A stretch of 64,000 nt of DNA from Hyphomonadaceae bacterium UBA1849 (GCA_002338565.1 DDIN01000006.1:1-64000), one strand, 5' to 3'. Shown: positions 51,433 to 60,644, counted from the stretch's first letter. Numbers and translations: made by a program. The notes: generated from the letters alone by a model not told the origin.

Positions 51433-51930
51433 GTGTTTACAGATCGTGTGCTCAACCTAGCCCGCCTTGTCCTGGATGATGCCCAACAACGGCGCCTGAA
51501 AATCGTCGCAGCAGAGAGCTGTACGGGCGGTCTTTTGTCAGCAGCGCTTATTGAGATACCAGGGTCTTCCGCCGTGTTCGAACGTGGCTTCATTACCTAC
51601 TCGAATAAAGCCAAGGAAGAAGTGCTGGGTGTGCCCGGTGATATCATCGCTGATTACGGCGCAGTGAGCGAGGTTGTCGCGCGATCCATGGCCGAAGGCG
51701 CTCTGGAGGAAAGCCGGGCGAATGTGGCGATCTCAATTACCGGCGTTGCAGGCCCGGGTGGCGGAACGCGCATGAAGCCAGTCGGAACAGTACATTTTGC
51801 GCTAGCTCGCGAGAACGCACCGATCAGACACCGTCAGGAAAACTTCGGAGATATCGGACGCTCGGAGATTCGTGTCGCGAGCGTCGAGATCGCACTTGAG
51901 ATGCTGCTTGAAAGCGTCTCAGGACGCTGA
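51433..51930 (+). CDS. CinA family protein, nicotinamide-nucleotide amidase type
   Basis: A 165-residue stand-alone CinA C-terminal domain (PncC type), which deamidates NMN to NaMN. Motifs: VAAESCTGGLLSAALIEIPG (about 23-42), GFITYSNKAKEE and ITGVAGPGGGT. Starts at GTG 51433 with AGGGAG six bases upstream, 41 bases after ispDF. Its end overlaps the convergent ratA-like gene by 12 bases. Confidence 0.9.
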   Translation: MFTDRVLNLARLVLDDAQQRRLKIVAAESCTGGLLSAALIEIPGSSAVFERGFITYSNKAKEEVLGVPGDIIADYGAVSEVVARSMAEGALEESRANVAISITGVAGPGGGTRMKPVGTVHFALARENAPIRHRQENFGDIGRSEIRVASVEIALEMLLESVSGR

Positions 51931-52377
51931 AGAACGTCCATAACGACGATCCGCTTCACTCACAAACGCCGCCATAATCCGGTTCATGGCGAGTTCGAAA
52001 TTCGCGCTCGCGAGCGCCCGCAAGATCAGGTTCTTGAATTCGAAATCGACGAAAAACTCGACATCGGTCGCGTCGTCGCGTGGAATAAACTTCCATGAAT
52101 TGTTCAGATGCTTCAGCGGCCCGCGTACGAGAGACACTTCGACTGTGCGTGCTTCCGCATCCGACACAACCTTGGTTGCAAAGGTCTCCGAAAATCCTCG
52201 GAAACCCACCTGAGCCGTTCCGATACGCTCCATAGTCGTGCCAGGCGAGTTCACCGGCTTCACCGCCATGGATAAAATCCATTTGATGAAATCCGGATAG
52301 GTCTCGATCCCGGACACAAGCTCGAACAGATTATCGGCCGTATGGTCGATCCTGATGGTACGTCTGACGCGTGTCAT
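51919..52377 (-). CDS. RatA/COQ10-family START-like protein
   Basis: A 152-residue polyketide-cyclase/START fold protein of the group containing yeast Coq10 (ubiquinone binding) and E. coli RatA. Seen: ELVSGIETYPDFIKW (about 19-33), VEVSLVRGPLKHLNNSWKF and FEFKNLILRALA. Encoded 11 bases after lipA on the same strand, a conserved alphaproteobacterial pairing. A role in ubiquinone handling is more likely here than a toxin role; that is inference. Confidence 0.86.
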   Translation of the reverse strand: MTRVRRTIRIDHTADNLFELVSGIETYPDFIKWILSMAVKPVNSPGTTMERIGTAQVGFRGFSETFATKVVSDAEARTVEVSLVRGPLKHLNNSWKFIPRDDATDVEFFVDFEFKNLILRALASANFELAMNRIMAAFVSEADRRYGRSSAS

Positions 52378-52388
52378 GAAGTCTGAAC

Positions 52389-53369
52389 TTACACGTCCGT
52401 ATTTTTCAGTTGAGCCTGGCGCGCGGCGCGCAGCTGTTGGAAGTCATCGCCCGCATGATAACTTGAACGTGTCAGCGGCGATGCGGAGACCATCAGGAAG
52501 CCCTTAGCGCGAGCAATAGTTTCTAGCGCTTTGAATTCGTCTGGCGTTACGAACCGGTCTACAGCGGCATGCTTACGGGTTGGCTGCAGGTACTGGCCAA
52601 TTGTGATGAAGTCGACGCCGGCAGAACGCATATCGTCCATGACCTGCATGATTTCTTCTTTTGTCTCGCCAAGGCCGACCATGAGACCTGACTTTGTGAA
52701 CTGTTCAAGGTCACGCTCTTTCACGCGCTCCAGAAGGCGTAGGGAATGGTAATAACGAGCACCTGGGCGAATCGACGGGTAAAGGCGAGGCACGGTTTCA
52801 AGGTTATGATTGAAAACGTCCGGCTTTGAATCGATTGCGATATTTGCGGCATCGCCTTTACGAAGGAAATCTGGCGTCAGGATCTCGATAGTAGCTTGAG
52901 GAGCGGCATCACGAATTGCGCGCACCGTCTGCGCGATATGTTCAGCGCCACCATCGGCGAGGTCGTCTCGGTCTACAGAAGTAATAACGACGTGCTTGAG
53001 TTCCATTGCGGCTACGGCCTCGCCAACCCGGCGCGGCTCATCCACATCCAACGCCGCGGGAAGTCCCGTGCGAACGTTGCAGAAGCTGCAGGCCCGTGTA
53101 CACGTATCGCCCATAATCATCATTGTCGCGTGCTTCTGTTCCCAGCACTCGCCAATATTCGGGCAACCCGCCTCTTCACACACCGTAACGAGGTTTTTCT
53201 CTTTTACGATCGAGCGTGTCTCGGTGTACCCGGAGCTAACAGGCGCTTTCACGCGGATCCAGTCCGGCTTACGCAGAAGCGGTGTATCGGGGCGATTACG
53301 TTTTTCCGGGTGACGGAAGTCGGCGGACTTGGCCGTCGAAAGGTCACGCGTATCAATGAGTTTGGCCAT
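52389..53369 (-). CDS. lipA: Lipoyl synthase
   Basis: Radical-SAM enzyme inserting two sulfurs into protein-bound octanoate. The auxiliary cluster motif is CEEAGCPNIGEC (C-x4-C-x5-C), the radical-SAM motif is CTRACSFC (CxxxCxxC), and the C-terminal SPLTRSSYHAG serine ligand is present. ATG 53369 (326 residues) is chosen; further upstream in-frame codons add 25 residues not typical of the family. Its product serves the lipoyl domains of the nearby pyruvate dehydrogenase subunits. Confidence 0.96.
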   Translation of the reverse strand: MAKLIDTRDLSTAKSADFRHPEKRNRPDTPLLRKPDWIRVKAPVSSGYTETRSIVKEKNLVTVCEEAGCPNIGECWEQKHATMMIMGDTCTRACSFCNVRTGLPAALDVDEPRRVGEAVAAMELKHVVITSVDRDDLADGGAEHIAQTVRAIRDAAPQATIEILTPDFLRKGDAANIAIDSKPDVFNHNLETVPRLYPSIRPGARYYHSLRLLERVKERDLEQFTKSGLMVGLGETKEEIMQVMDDMRSAGVDFITIGQYLQPTRKHAAVDRFVTPDEFKALETIARAKGFLMVSASPLTRSSYHAGDDFQQLRAARQAQLKNTDV

Positions 53370-53471
53370 AGGCTTCAAATGAGCCTTTTCTCCCCATTCA
53401 TCAAGTGGAAACTGACGACTGTTCTGCGCGTTTATGCATAACACTCATGCACTCAGTGACTTTCACGACTA

Positions 53472-53515
53472 GTGACATAATGTTACACGGAGCGTCACAA
53501 AAAAATTACACGGAG
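53472..53515 (+). promoter_or_regulatory. Palindrome and direct repeat upstream of the acyl synthetase gene
   Basis: GTGACATAATGTTAC (53472-53486) is a near-palindrome with seven-base arms and one mismatch. Overlapping its end, TTACACGGAG occurs twice, at 53483-53492 and 53506-53515, 23 bases apart, the second copy providing the GGAG ribosome site. Placement between divergent lipA and the synthetase suggests an operator, unproven. Confidence 0.4.
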
Positions 53516-53522
53516 AACTCGG

Positions 53523-55103
53523 ATGGCGGCGACCACCTATGAGTTTCGCCCTGGGAGGGCAAAAACAGACCTATTTTCAGCGCTTCTGAAGGCAAAATCT
53601 CAGTTTGGCAGTAAGCGCGAGATTCTCGTAGATGGTGACGGCCGAACCCTCACTTACAAAGAGATTGTGCAAGCATCTTTTGCTCTCGGCAATGCGCTCA
53701 AAAAGCTGACGGAAAAAGGCGAGCATGTTGGTTTGATGCTGCCGACGGGCGCCGGTGCCGTGATCGGCTTTTACGCGCTTGAAGCGTATGGTCGCGTACC
53801 CGCAATGTTCAACTTCACGGCAGGAAGTCGCAACCTGAAAGCAGCTGGTAAAGCGGCGCAGGTTACGAAGCTCATTACTGCTCACAAGTTTGTCGAACTC
53901 GGAAACCTTGAACCACTTATCGAGCAATTGTCGGAAGACTTCGAAATCATCTATCTCGAGGATGTTCGTGAAGGCCTATCGCTGGGCGACAAGATCGCCG
54001 GCGGACTCGGACCGATCTTTCCATCACTCTTTAAAGCTTCGCCGAGCTATAAGAGTACGGGCGTTGTGCTTTTCACCTCGGGTACTGAGGGCGACCCAAA
54101 AGGCGTTGTCCTCTCTCACGAAAATGTACTCTCGAATGTCGAACAGGTCCGCGCACATATCGATCTCTATCCCGAGACCGACATCCTCTTTAATCCGCTT
54201 CCAACATTTCACTGTTTTGGCCTGACTGTTGGCGCGGTGTTGCCGTTGATTGCAGGAATCAAGAGCATCTTCCACCCTACTCCGCTCCAGCCAAGGGAAA
54301 TCGCCCACCGTATTCGTGACACCGGTTCCACTATTCTTCTGGCGACTGACACATTCATCTCACAATATGCGCGCGCGGGTGACCAGGGCGATCTTGCAAC
54401 TCTTCGTCTGTCGGTATGCGGCGCTGAACGTGTGCGCGATGAGACCCGCCAGATGGTGCGGAAGAAATACAATATCGAAATTCTGGAAGGCTATGGCGCA
54501 ACCGAAGCATCGCCGGTTGTTGCGGCGAATTCCGTTGGTGGCAACGTTCCTGGCACAGTCGGTCAGTTGATGCCGGGCATGGAGCACAAGCTTGAGCCTG
54601 TTCCGGGAATTGAAGCAGGCGGTCGGTTATTCGTTCGCGGCCCTAACGTGATGAAAGGCTATCTGCGTTCGTCCGCTCCGGGTGTATTGGAGCCGCCCGT
54701 CGATGGTTGGCACGACACCGGTGACATCGTCACGGTTGACGACCAGGGCTTCATTCGGATCCGTGGGCGTGTGAAGCGTTTCGCGAAGGTGGGAGGCGAA
54801 ATGGTGTCTCTGGCAGTTGTCGAAAACTGCGCATCCGCAATCTGGCCAGACAATATGCACGCCGCTGCGACCATCCCTGATCCACGCAAAGGCGAACAGG
54901 TTGTTCTCCTGTCCGACGCGGAAGCCGTAAATCGCCCTGACCTTCTGGCATGGGCGCAAAATCATGGCGTCTCAGAGCTCGCCGTTCCGCGCAAAGTTTT
55001 CCATGTCGAAGAGATTCCAGTGCTTGGCACTGGTAAAGTGGATTACGGCAGTGTCAGCAAGAAAGCGCTCGAACTGGCGGGGGTTACCCCGCCAGAAGCG
55101 TGA
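53523..55103 (+). CDS. AMP-dependent acyl-ACP/acyl-CoA synthetase (Aas C-terminal type)
   Basis: A 526-residue adenylate-forming ligase that activates fatty acids with ATP. The P-loop-like A3 motif is FTSGTEGDPKGV (184-195); then NPLPTFHCFGLTVG, EGYGATEASPVVA, GWHDTGDI and the hinge KRFAKVGGEMVSLA, with the catalytic lysine in GTGKVDYG. The PTFHCFGL and VGGEMVSL stretches resemble the acyl-ACP synthetase half of E. coli Aas, used to recycle free fatty acids into phospholipids. No acyltransferase domain is attached. It abuts the convergent lpd with no spacer. Confidence 0.87.
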   Translation: MAATTYEFRPGRAKTDLFSALLKAKSQFGSKREILVDGDGRTLTYKEIVQASFALGNALKKLTEKGEHVGLMLPTGAGAVIGFYALEAYGRVPAMFNFTAGSRNLKAAGKAAQVTKLITAHKFVELGNLEPLIEQLSEDFEIIYLEDVREGLSLGDKIAGGLGPIFPSLFKASPSYKSTGVVLFTSGTEGDPKGVVLSHENVLSNVEQVRAHIDLYPETDILFNPLPTFHCFGLTVGAVLPLIAGIKSIFHPTPLQPREIAHRIRDTGSTILLATDTFISQYARAGDQGDLATLRLSVCGAERVRDETRQMVRKKYNIEILEGYGATEASPVVAANSVGGNVPGTVGQLMPGMEHKLEPVPGIEAGGRLFVRGPNVMKGYLRSSAPGVLEPPVDGWHDTGDIVTVDDQGFIRIRGRVKRFAKVGGEMVSLAVVENCASAIWPDNMHAAATIPDPRKGEQVVLLSDAEAVNRPDLLAWAQNHGVSELAVPRKVFHVEEIPVLGTGKVDYGSVSKKALELAGVTPPEA

Positions 55104-56516
55104 TTACATGTGTACGACACGACCATAGGCATCCAGCACGCTCTCATGCATCATCTCTGAGAGCGTCGGGTGCGGGAAGACAGTTTCCATAAGCTCTGCC
55201 TCAGTGAGCTCGCCTTGGCGCGCCACGACATAGCCCTGAATAAGCTCTGTCACTTCTGCACCAATCATGTGAGCACCGAGCAGTTCGCCTGTTTTCTCGT
55301 CGAACACGGTTTTGATGAGACCTTCCGGTTCACCAAGCGCGATCGCCTTGCCGTTGCCGATGAACGGGAACTTGCCCACTTTTACTTTGTGGCCCGCTTC
55401 CTTCGCCTTGGCCTCTGTCAGGCCAACGGAAGCAATCTGCGGGTGGCAATACGTGCATCCCGGAATATTCCATGTCTCAAAGGCATGAGGGTTCTTACCC
55501 GCAATTTTCTCGACGCAGACAATCCCCTCATGGCTGGCTTTGTGTGCCAGCCAGGGCGGACCTGTCAGGTCGCCGATTGCGTGGAGACCTTTGATATTGG
55601 TTTGTCCAAAGCCATTCACCTCAACATGAGTTCGGTCAACTTTTACACCGAGCTCTTCGAGACCCAATCCTTCGACATTTCCGACAATCCCGATTGCGAG
55701 CACGATACGGTCGTATGACTCGCTCGTAGTCTTTCCGTCTTTGCCTTTAATGGTTGCGGTAATCTGATCCTTATCTGGTTTGACGCCTTCGACGTTCGCT
55801 CCGGTAATGATATTCATGCCTTGTTTCTGGAATGATTTCAGAGCCATTGCAGAGATCTCTTCATCCTCGACAGGAAGGATTCGATCCATCATCTCAACAA
55901 CAGTGACCTCAGCGCCAAGCGCATTATAGAAGCTGGCGAACTCAATGCCGATAGCACCGGATCCAATCACTAGAAGCTTTTTAGGCATGGTGTCAGGCAC
56001 CATGGCTTCTTTGGCGGTCCAGATAAATTTTCCATCCGGCTCGAGGCCTGCCTGAGGAATCGTACGCGCACGAGCTCCCGTCGCCAGAAGAACGTTTTTA
56101 GGCTCGTAGGTCGTTTCTTTGCCGTCTTTACCTGTCACAATCACTTTAGGTGCAGCCCCGCCTTTGACGACGCGACCTTCACCTTCAATAACCGTTATCT
56201 TGTTCTTCTTCATCAGGTGCTTCACGCCGCCCGAGAGCTGACCGGCAATCTGACGAGACCGTTTGACCACCGCATCAAGATCAAAGCTGACATTGTCGGC
56301 TTTCAGCCCGTAAGCCGAAGCATTCTGCATCTGGTGATAAACTTCAGCAGTGCGGAGCAGAGCTTTGGTCGGAATACAGCCCCAATTGAGGCAAACGCCC
56401 CCCAAGGCATCCCGTTCGACGATGGCCGTGTTCAGACCCAGCTGAGACGCACGGATGGCCGCCACATATCCGCCAGGGCCGGAACCGACGATGATCAGAT
56501 CATACTTTTCTGACAT
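55104..56516 (-). CDS. lpd: Dihydrolipoyl dehydrogenase (E3 of pyruvate dehydrogenase)
   Basis: 470-residue FAD disulfide oxidoreductase that reoxidises dihydrolipoyl groups with NAD+. Seen: LIIVGSGPGGYVAAIRASQL, the redox disulfide GGVCLNWGCIPTKALL, NAD domain LLVIGSGAIGIEFASF, and the C-terminal HPTLSEMMHES with the catalytic HxxxxE. Last gene of the pdhA-pdhB-pdhC-lpd operon, 21 bases after pdhC. Confidence 0.96.
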   Translation of the reverse strand: MSEKYDLIIVGSGPGGYVAAIRASQLGLNTAIVERDALGGVCLNWGCIPTKALLRTAEVYHQMQNASAYGLKADNVSFDLDAVVKRSRQIAGQLSGGVKHLMKKNKITVIEGEGRVVKGGAAPKVIVTGKDGKETTYEPKNVLLATGARARTIPQAGLEPDGKFIWTAKEAMVPDTMPKKLLVIGSGAIGIEFASFYNALGAEVTVVEMMDRILPVEDEEISAMALKSFQKQGMNIITGANVEGVKPDKDQITATIKGKDGKTTSESYDRIVLAIGIVGNVEGLGLEELGVKVDRTHVEVNGFGQTNIKGLHAIGDLTGPPWLAHKASHEGIVCVEKIAGKNPHAFETWNIPGCTYCHPQIASVGLTEAKAKEAGHKVKVGKFPFIGNGKAIALGEPEGLIKTVFDEKTGELLGAHMIGAEVTELIQGYVVARQGELTEAELMETVFPHPTLSEMMHESVLDAYGRVVHM

Positions 56517-56537
56517 TTGGTTGTCCTCTCAGCCGGT

Positions 56538-57857
56538 TTACAGAAGCATCGCTTCAGGCGTCTCAACGAAACGCTTGAAGGCTTGAAGCCATTTTGCGCC
56601 CTCAGCGCCACCTATAACGCGGTGATCGCATGTGAGGGTTACGCTCATCACGGTTCGTGCAACAATGCTTCCGTCATCAGCAACAACTGCGCGCTTCTCA
56701 CCGGCACCAACAGACATGATCATGCCCTCTGGTGGATTGATGATGGAACCGAACGATTTGATGCCGAACATGCCCAGATTGGAGATGGAGAAGGTTCCAC
56801 CTGTATATTCCTGCGGCTTGAGCTTCCGATCGCGGGCGCGCGTCGCCAGATCTTTCATCTCCTCAGAAATCTCGCGAAGTCCTTTGGATTGAGCGTCTCG
56901 GATGACAGGCGTGATCAAGCCACCATCAATCGCTACAGCAACTGAGATGTTAGCTGACTTGTGATAAGCGAACCCGTTATCTGTGTAACTCGCATTGCAG
57001 TCAGGTTCTGCCATGAGAGCGAGTGCAGAGGCTTTGATCAGCATGTCATTCACTGAGACCTTTACGCCTTCAGGCGCAGCCGTATTGATAGCCGACCGAG
57101 ACGACAGAAGCTTATCCAGTTGGATATCCACTTCCAGAGGGAAGTGCGGCACCTGCATAAAGCTCTCGGTCAGACGCTTGGCCACCGTTTTCCGCATACC
57201 GTCGAGCGGAACGAGCTCGTAGCTGTCCGGCGCATAAATACGGTCGTCAAGCACTTGAGGCAGAATCAATCCATCAGGCTTAACCGGTGAAGCTGCCGCT
57301 TGCGGCTTCTCAGGCGCTCCGGCCTCAGCCGCTTCAACGTCTTTTCGAATGATACGCCCATGAGGTCCGGACCCTTTTACAGATCCAAGGTCTACACCCT
57401 TTTGAGCAGCAATTCGGCGCGCAAGGGGGCTCGCTTTGATACGATCGCCATCCTTTTGCGTGGTCGCCAACGCCTTTGGTTTCTCAGGCTCTACTGAAGT
57501 TTCTTTTTCTGGCTCTGGCTTAGGCTCCGGTTTGGTGTCCGTCTTTTCAGCCTCGCGATCTTGTTTTGCAGGCTCAGCGTCACCGCCAGGGGCCGAAATT
57601 TCGGACGCGTCTTCTCCGTCTTCAGCGAGCATGGCGATAACGGAGTTCACCTTAACGCCTTCTGAGCCTTCCTCGACGAGGATTTTGGCAACTGTACCTT
57701 CGTCGACAGCTTCCACTTCCATGGTCGCTTTGTCGGTTTCTATTTCGGCGATCACATCCCCGGAAGAAACAGTATCACCTTCTTTGACAAGCCATTTTGC
57801 CAGTTTGCCTTCTTCCATCGTCGGAGAGAGCGCTGGCATGGTAATCTCAATAGCCAT
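56538..57857 (-). CDS. pdhC: Pyruvate dehydrogenase E2, dihydrolipoamide acetyltransferase
   Basis: 439 residues: one N-terminal lipoyl domain (1-80, lysine in ETDKATMEVEA), an acidic Pro/Lys-rich linker, a peripheral-subunit-binding domain (KASPLARRIAAQKGVDLGSV, about 140-160) and the catalytic acetyltransferase domain with LTCDHRVIGGAEGA (HRxxDG-type His; here HRVIGG). The motif position normally Asp is Gly-like in this listing (VIGGAEG), as in many alphaproteobacterial E2s. The lipoyl domain is nearly identical to that of the E1-beta gene. Confidence 0.95.
   Translation of the reverse strand: MAIEITMPALSPTMEEGKLAKWLVKEGDTVSSGDVIAEIETDKATMEVEAVDEGTVAKILVEEGSEGVKVNSVIAMLAEDGEDASEISAPGGDAEPAKQDREAEKTDTKPEPKPEPEKETSVEPEKPKALATTQKDGDRIKASPLARRIAAQKGVDLGSVKGSGPHGRIIRKDVEAAEAGAPEKPQAAASPVKPDGLILPQVLDDRIYAPDSYELVPLDGMRKTVAKRLTESFMQVPHFPLEVDIQLDKLLSSRSAINTAAPEGVKVSVNDMLIKASALALMAEPDCNASYTDNGFAYHKSANISVAVAIDGGLITPVIRDAQSKGLREISEEMKDLATRARDRKLKPQEYTGGTFSISNLGMFGIKSFGSIINPPEGMIMSVGAGEKRAVVADDGSIVARTVMSVTLTCDHRVIGGAEGAKWLQAFKRFVETPEAMLL
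57618..57857 (-). repeat. Lipoyl-domain repeat, copy in pdhC
   Basis: The first about 80 codons of pdhC and of pdhB encode almost the same lipoyl domain; both contain KWLVKEGDTVSSGDVIAEIE and ETDKATMEVEAVDEGT unchanged. The similarity extends to DNA and marks an intragenic duplication kept similar by selection or gene conversion. Confidence 0.7.
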
Positions 57858-57866
57858 GACGACCTC

Positions 57867-59264
57867 CTATATACCTTCGGAAACCGCTTTAGCGGCTTTG
57901 ACGATGTCTTCAGTTCCCGGGAGCGAAAGCGCTTCGAGGTTCGCAGCATATGGCAGCGGAACGTCGGCTTGGTGCACGCGCGCTGGCGGCGCATCAAGAT
58001 AATCGAACGCCTCATCAATAACGGTTGCTACGATTTCAGCGCCAACGCCCATATAGCGCCAGCCTTCTTCGCAGCAGACCAGACGGTTCGTTTTCTTCAC
58101 GCTTTCTACGACGGTATCGGTGTCGAGCGGTCGAAGCGAGCGCAGATCGATCACTTCAGCGCTTATACCCGCTTCAGCGAGCTGCTCTGCCGCTTCAAGA
58201 GCGAACCCAACCATACGAGAATGTGCGACGAGCGTTACGTCTGTGCCTTCGCGGCGGACCTTCGCCTTGCCGATTGGGAGGACCCAATCCTCCACATCAG
58301 GAACGTCGAAGGTCTCACCGTACAGAAGTTCGTGCTCAAGGAAGACGACTGGATTCGGGTCACGGATGGCGGCCTTGAGGAGGCCTTTCGCATCAGCGGC
58401 ATCATACGGCGCAACAACTTTCAGGCCAGGTACATGTGCATACCAGGCTGAGTAGTCCTGGCTGTGCTGCGCACCAACGCGAGACGCAGCGCCGTTTGGG
58501 CCACGGAATACAATCGAGCAGCCCATCTGGCCACCCGACATATAAAGCGTCTTCGCAGCAGAGTTGATGATTTGGTCAATCGCCTGCATTGCGAAGTTGA
58601 ACGTCATGAACTCAACGATCGGCTTCAACTTACCGAACGCGGCGCCGACTCCAAGACCGGCAAAACCGTGCTCGGTGATTGGCGTATCCACCACGCGCTT
58701 GTCACCGAACTCGTCTAGCAGACCGCGCGTCACTTTGTAGGCACCTTGGTACTGAGCGACTTCCTCGCCCATTACGAACACAGATTCGTCGCGGCGCATT
58801 TCTTCAGCCATCGCATCGCGAAGCGCGTCGCGGATGGTGGTTTCCTTGAAGGTTGTGCCTTCCGGAACCTCCGGGTCATTAGACGGTTTGAAGTCAGGCT
58901 TAGGACCTGCCGCGCCTTCGGCAACATCGTCCTCGACTTCAGGTGCTGCCTCAGCGTCTTCATCGCCACTTATTGTTTCGGCAGGCTGGCTGGATGGCGC
59001 TTCTACAGAAGCTGCGTCTTCACCTTCTTCCGCAAGCATAGCGATTACGCTATTCACTTTGACGTTTTCTGTGCCGGCTTCGACAAGAATTTTGGCTATC
59101 GTACCTTCGTCGACGGCTTCGACTTCCATGGTGGCTTTGTCGGTTTCGATTTCAGCGATCACATCGCCGGAAGAAACGGTATCACCTTCTTTGACAAGCC
59201 ATTTGGAAAGCGTTCCTTCTTCCATTGTTGGAGAGAGGGCTGGCATCATGATTTCAACAGACAT
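57867..59264 (-). CDS. pdhB: Pyruvate dehydrogenase E1 beta with N-terminal lipoyl domain
   Basis: 465 residues, about 130 more than a plain E1-beta because of an N-terminal lipoyl domain (1-80) and an acidic linker (EDAEAAPEVEDDVAEGAAG region). The catalytic part starts near 140 (TTIRDALRDAMAEEMRRDES, VFVMGEEVAQYQGAYKVTRG) and includes NFAMQAIDQIINSAAKT, RGPNGAA and the C-terminal transketolase domain (VTLVAHSRMVGFALEA). The lipoyl-E1-beta fusion is characteristic of alphaproteobacteria. Ends nine bases before pdhC. Confidence 0.95.
   Translation of the reverse strand: MSVEIMMPALSPTMEEGTLSKWLVKEGDTVSSGDVIAEIETDKATMEVEAVDEGTIAKILVEAGTENVKVNSVIAMLAEEGEDAASVEAPSSQPAETISGDEDAEAAPEVEDDVAEGAAGPKPDFKPSNDPEVPEGTTFKETTIRDALRDAMAEEMRRDESVFVMGEEVAQYQGAYKVTRGLLDEFGDKRVVDTPITEHGFAGLGVGAAFGKLKPIVEFMTFNFAMQAIDQIINSAAKTLYMSGGQMGCSIVFRGPNGAASRVGAQHSQDYSAWYAHVPGLKVVAPYDAADAKGLLKAAIRDPNPVVFLEHELLYGETFDVPDVEDWVLPIGKAKVRREGTDVTLVAHSRMVGFALEAAEQLAEAGISAEVIDLRSLRPLDTDTVVESVKKTNRLVCCEEGWRYMGVGAEIVATVIDEAFDYLDAPPARVHQADVPLPYAANLEALSLPGTEDIVKAAKAVSEGI
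59025..59264 (-). repeat. Lipoyl-domain repeat, copy in pdhB
   Basis: Second copy of the lipoyl-domain sequence described for pdhC, with the codons for MPALSPTMEEG and GDTVSSGDVIAEIETDKAT shared. Differences are concentrated near the N-terminal and domain-end residues. Confidence 0.7.
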
Positions 59265-60262
59265 TACACGCCCTCCGCTTCGATAAGCACATCGGTCCAG
59301 AGTTCTTTCGGATCCGGCAGTGGGCTCTCTTGTGCAAAATCAACAGACTTAGCGACAACGGCCTTGATGTCTTTGTCGATTGCTTTCAGATCATCTTCCG
59401 ACGCTTCACCAGCAGCGATCAGCTGCTTCTTGAGGCCTTCAATAGGGTCATGGTGAGAACGAATATCGTCTACTTCTTCCCGCTTACGGTATTTCGCAGG
59501 GTCGGACATGGAGTGACCACGGTAGCGATAGGTTTTCATCTCGAGAATCATTGGACCCTTACCTGAGCGAGCGTGCTCAACGGCTTTCATGCCGGCTTCC
59601 CGGACTTTCATGACGTCCATGCCGTCTACTTCCATGCCTTCGATCTCAAACGAGATGCCGCGCTTGAAGAGCTCAGTCTCGGACGCATGGCGCTCAACGC
59701 TCGTTCCCATCGCGTACATATTGTTCTCGATTACGTATACGACCGGCAGCTTCCAGAGTGAGGCCATGTTGAACGCCTCATACACTTGGCCCTGGTTCGT
59801 TGCGCCATCACCAAAATAGGTCAGACACACACGGTCGGTTTCTTTGTATTTATTGGAAAATGCGAGACCGGTGCCGATTGGGACCTGTGCGCCAACGATG
59901 CCGTGGCCACCAAAGAAGTTTTTCTCGCGGGAGAACATATGCATGGAACCGCCCTTGCCGCGGGAATAGCCTCCCTCGCGACCGGTCAGCTCGGCCATCA
60001 CACCATCAGGATCCATGCCGCATGCCAGCATATGGCCGTGATCGCGGTATCCGGTAACAACCTGATCGCCGTCACCTATACAGTCCTGCATGCCGACAAC
60101 TACGGCTTCTTGTCCAATGTATAGATGGCAAAAACCTGCGATTAGGCCTCGACCATAAAGTTGACCAGCTTTTTCCTCGAAACGCCGGATCAAAAGCATG
60201 TCTTTGTAGAATTTAAGTTTTTGGTCAGTCGTAATTTTCGCTTCGCGGGGTGACTTACTCAA
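59264..60262 (-). CDS. pdhA: Pyruvate dehydrogenase E1 alpha
   Basis: Thiamine-diphosphate subunit of pyruvate decarboxylation. Visible: MLLIRRFEEKAGQLYGRGLI, the GGSMHMFSREKNFFGGHGIV stretch, the TPP motif GDGATNQGQVYEAFN...ENN (GDG-x-NN), and the phosphorylation-loop equivalent YRYRGHSMSDPAKYR. I start at TTG 60262 (332 residues), six bases after GGGAGC; a TTG at 60307 would add 15 residues and overlap ftsB. One-base overlap with pdhB. Confidence 0.94.
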   Translation of the reverse strand: MSKSPREAKITTDQKLKFYKDMLLIRRFEEKAGQLYGRGLIAGFCHLYIGQEAVVVGMQDCIGDGDQVVTGYRDHGHMLACGMDPDGVMAELTGREGGYSRGKGGSMHMFSREKNFFGGHGIVGAQVPIGTGLAFSNKYKETDRVCLTYFGDGATNQGQVYEAFNMASLWKLPVVYVIENNMYAMGTSVERHASETELFKRGISFEIEGMEVDGMDVMKVREAGMKAVEHARSGKGPMILEMKTYRYRGHSMSDPAKYRKREEVDDIRSHHDPIEGLKKQLIAAGEASEDDLKAIDKDIKAVVAKSVDFAQESPLPDPKELWTDVLIEAEGV

Positions 60263-60303
60263 ATCTGTGCTCCCTATTTGGGGAGAACATAACAATTCGC
60301 CGC

Positions 60304-60636
60304 TCAATTGCTAAGACTGAAAAGGTCTTCGTTTTCGGGTTGCAGGGATGTTAATTCGGGAGGCTCGAGAATTATTTCATTCGGATAGACGAAATGAAAC
60401 TTCTGACGAGCCAGTTCCTCAATAAGATCATCATCCAGAGAATCTGAGTAAAGCCTTTGAATTTGCGAAGATAATTCATCCCTATGCGAGATCAAAGAGG
60501 CACGCTCCCGCTCTAGCCCACGCACATCATCCTGCATGCGGCTCCACTGGGAAAGCCCCTGCTGTCCCGCTATTGCATGATAGCCGAGATAGCTAATTCC
60601 ACCGAGCAGAACCAGGCTGACGACCGGAAATTTCAT
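60304..60636 (-). CDS. ftsB: FtsB/DivIC-type septum formation initiator
   Basis: A 110-residue bitopic division protein: a short N-terminal hydrophobic span (about 2-20, FPVVSLVLLGGISYLGYHAI) followed by a coiled coil (DDVRGLERERASLISHRDEL) and the ELARQKFHFVYPNEII region typical of DivIC family proteins. I prefer ATG 60636, preceded by AAGAGG; a TTG at 60660 would add eight residues. Its ribosome site lies inside a strong hairpin. Between eno and pdhA as in other alphaproteobacteria. Confidence 0.88.
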   Translation of the reverse strand: MKFPVVSLVLLGGISYLGYHAIAGQQGLSQWSRMQDDVRGLERERASLISHRDELSSQIQRLYSDSLDDDLIEELARQKFHFVYPNEIILEPPELTSLQPENEDLFSLSN

Positions 60637-60644
60637 GGAAGGGA

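Noticed and set aside
51919..52377. RatA-like protein as a toxin of a toxin-antitoxin pair
   Set aside because: No antitoxin-like RatB (RnfH) gene beside it; pairing with lipA and similarity to COQ10 point to a quinone-related role.
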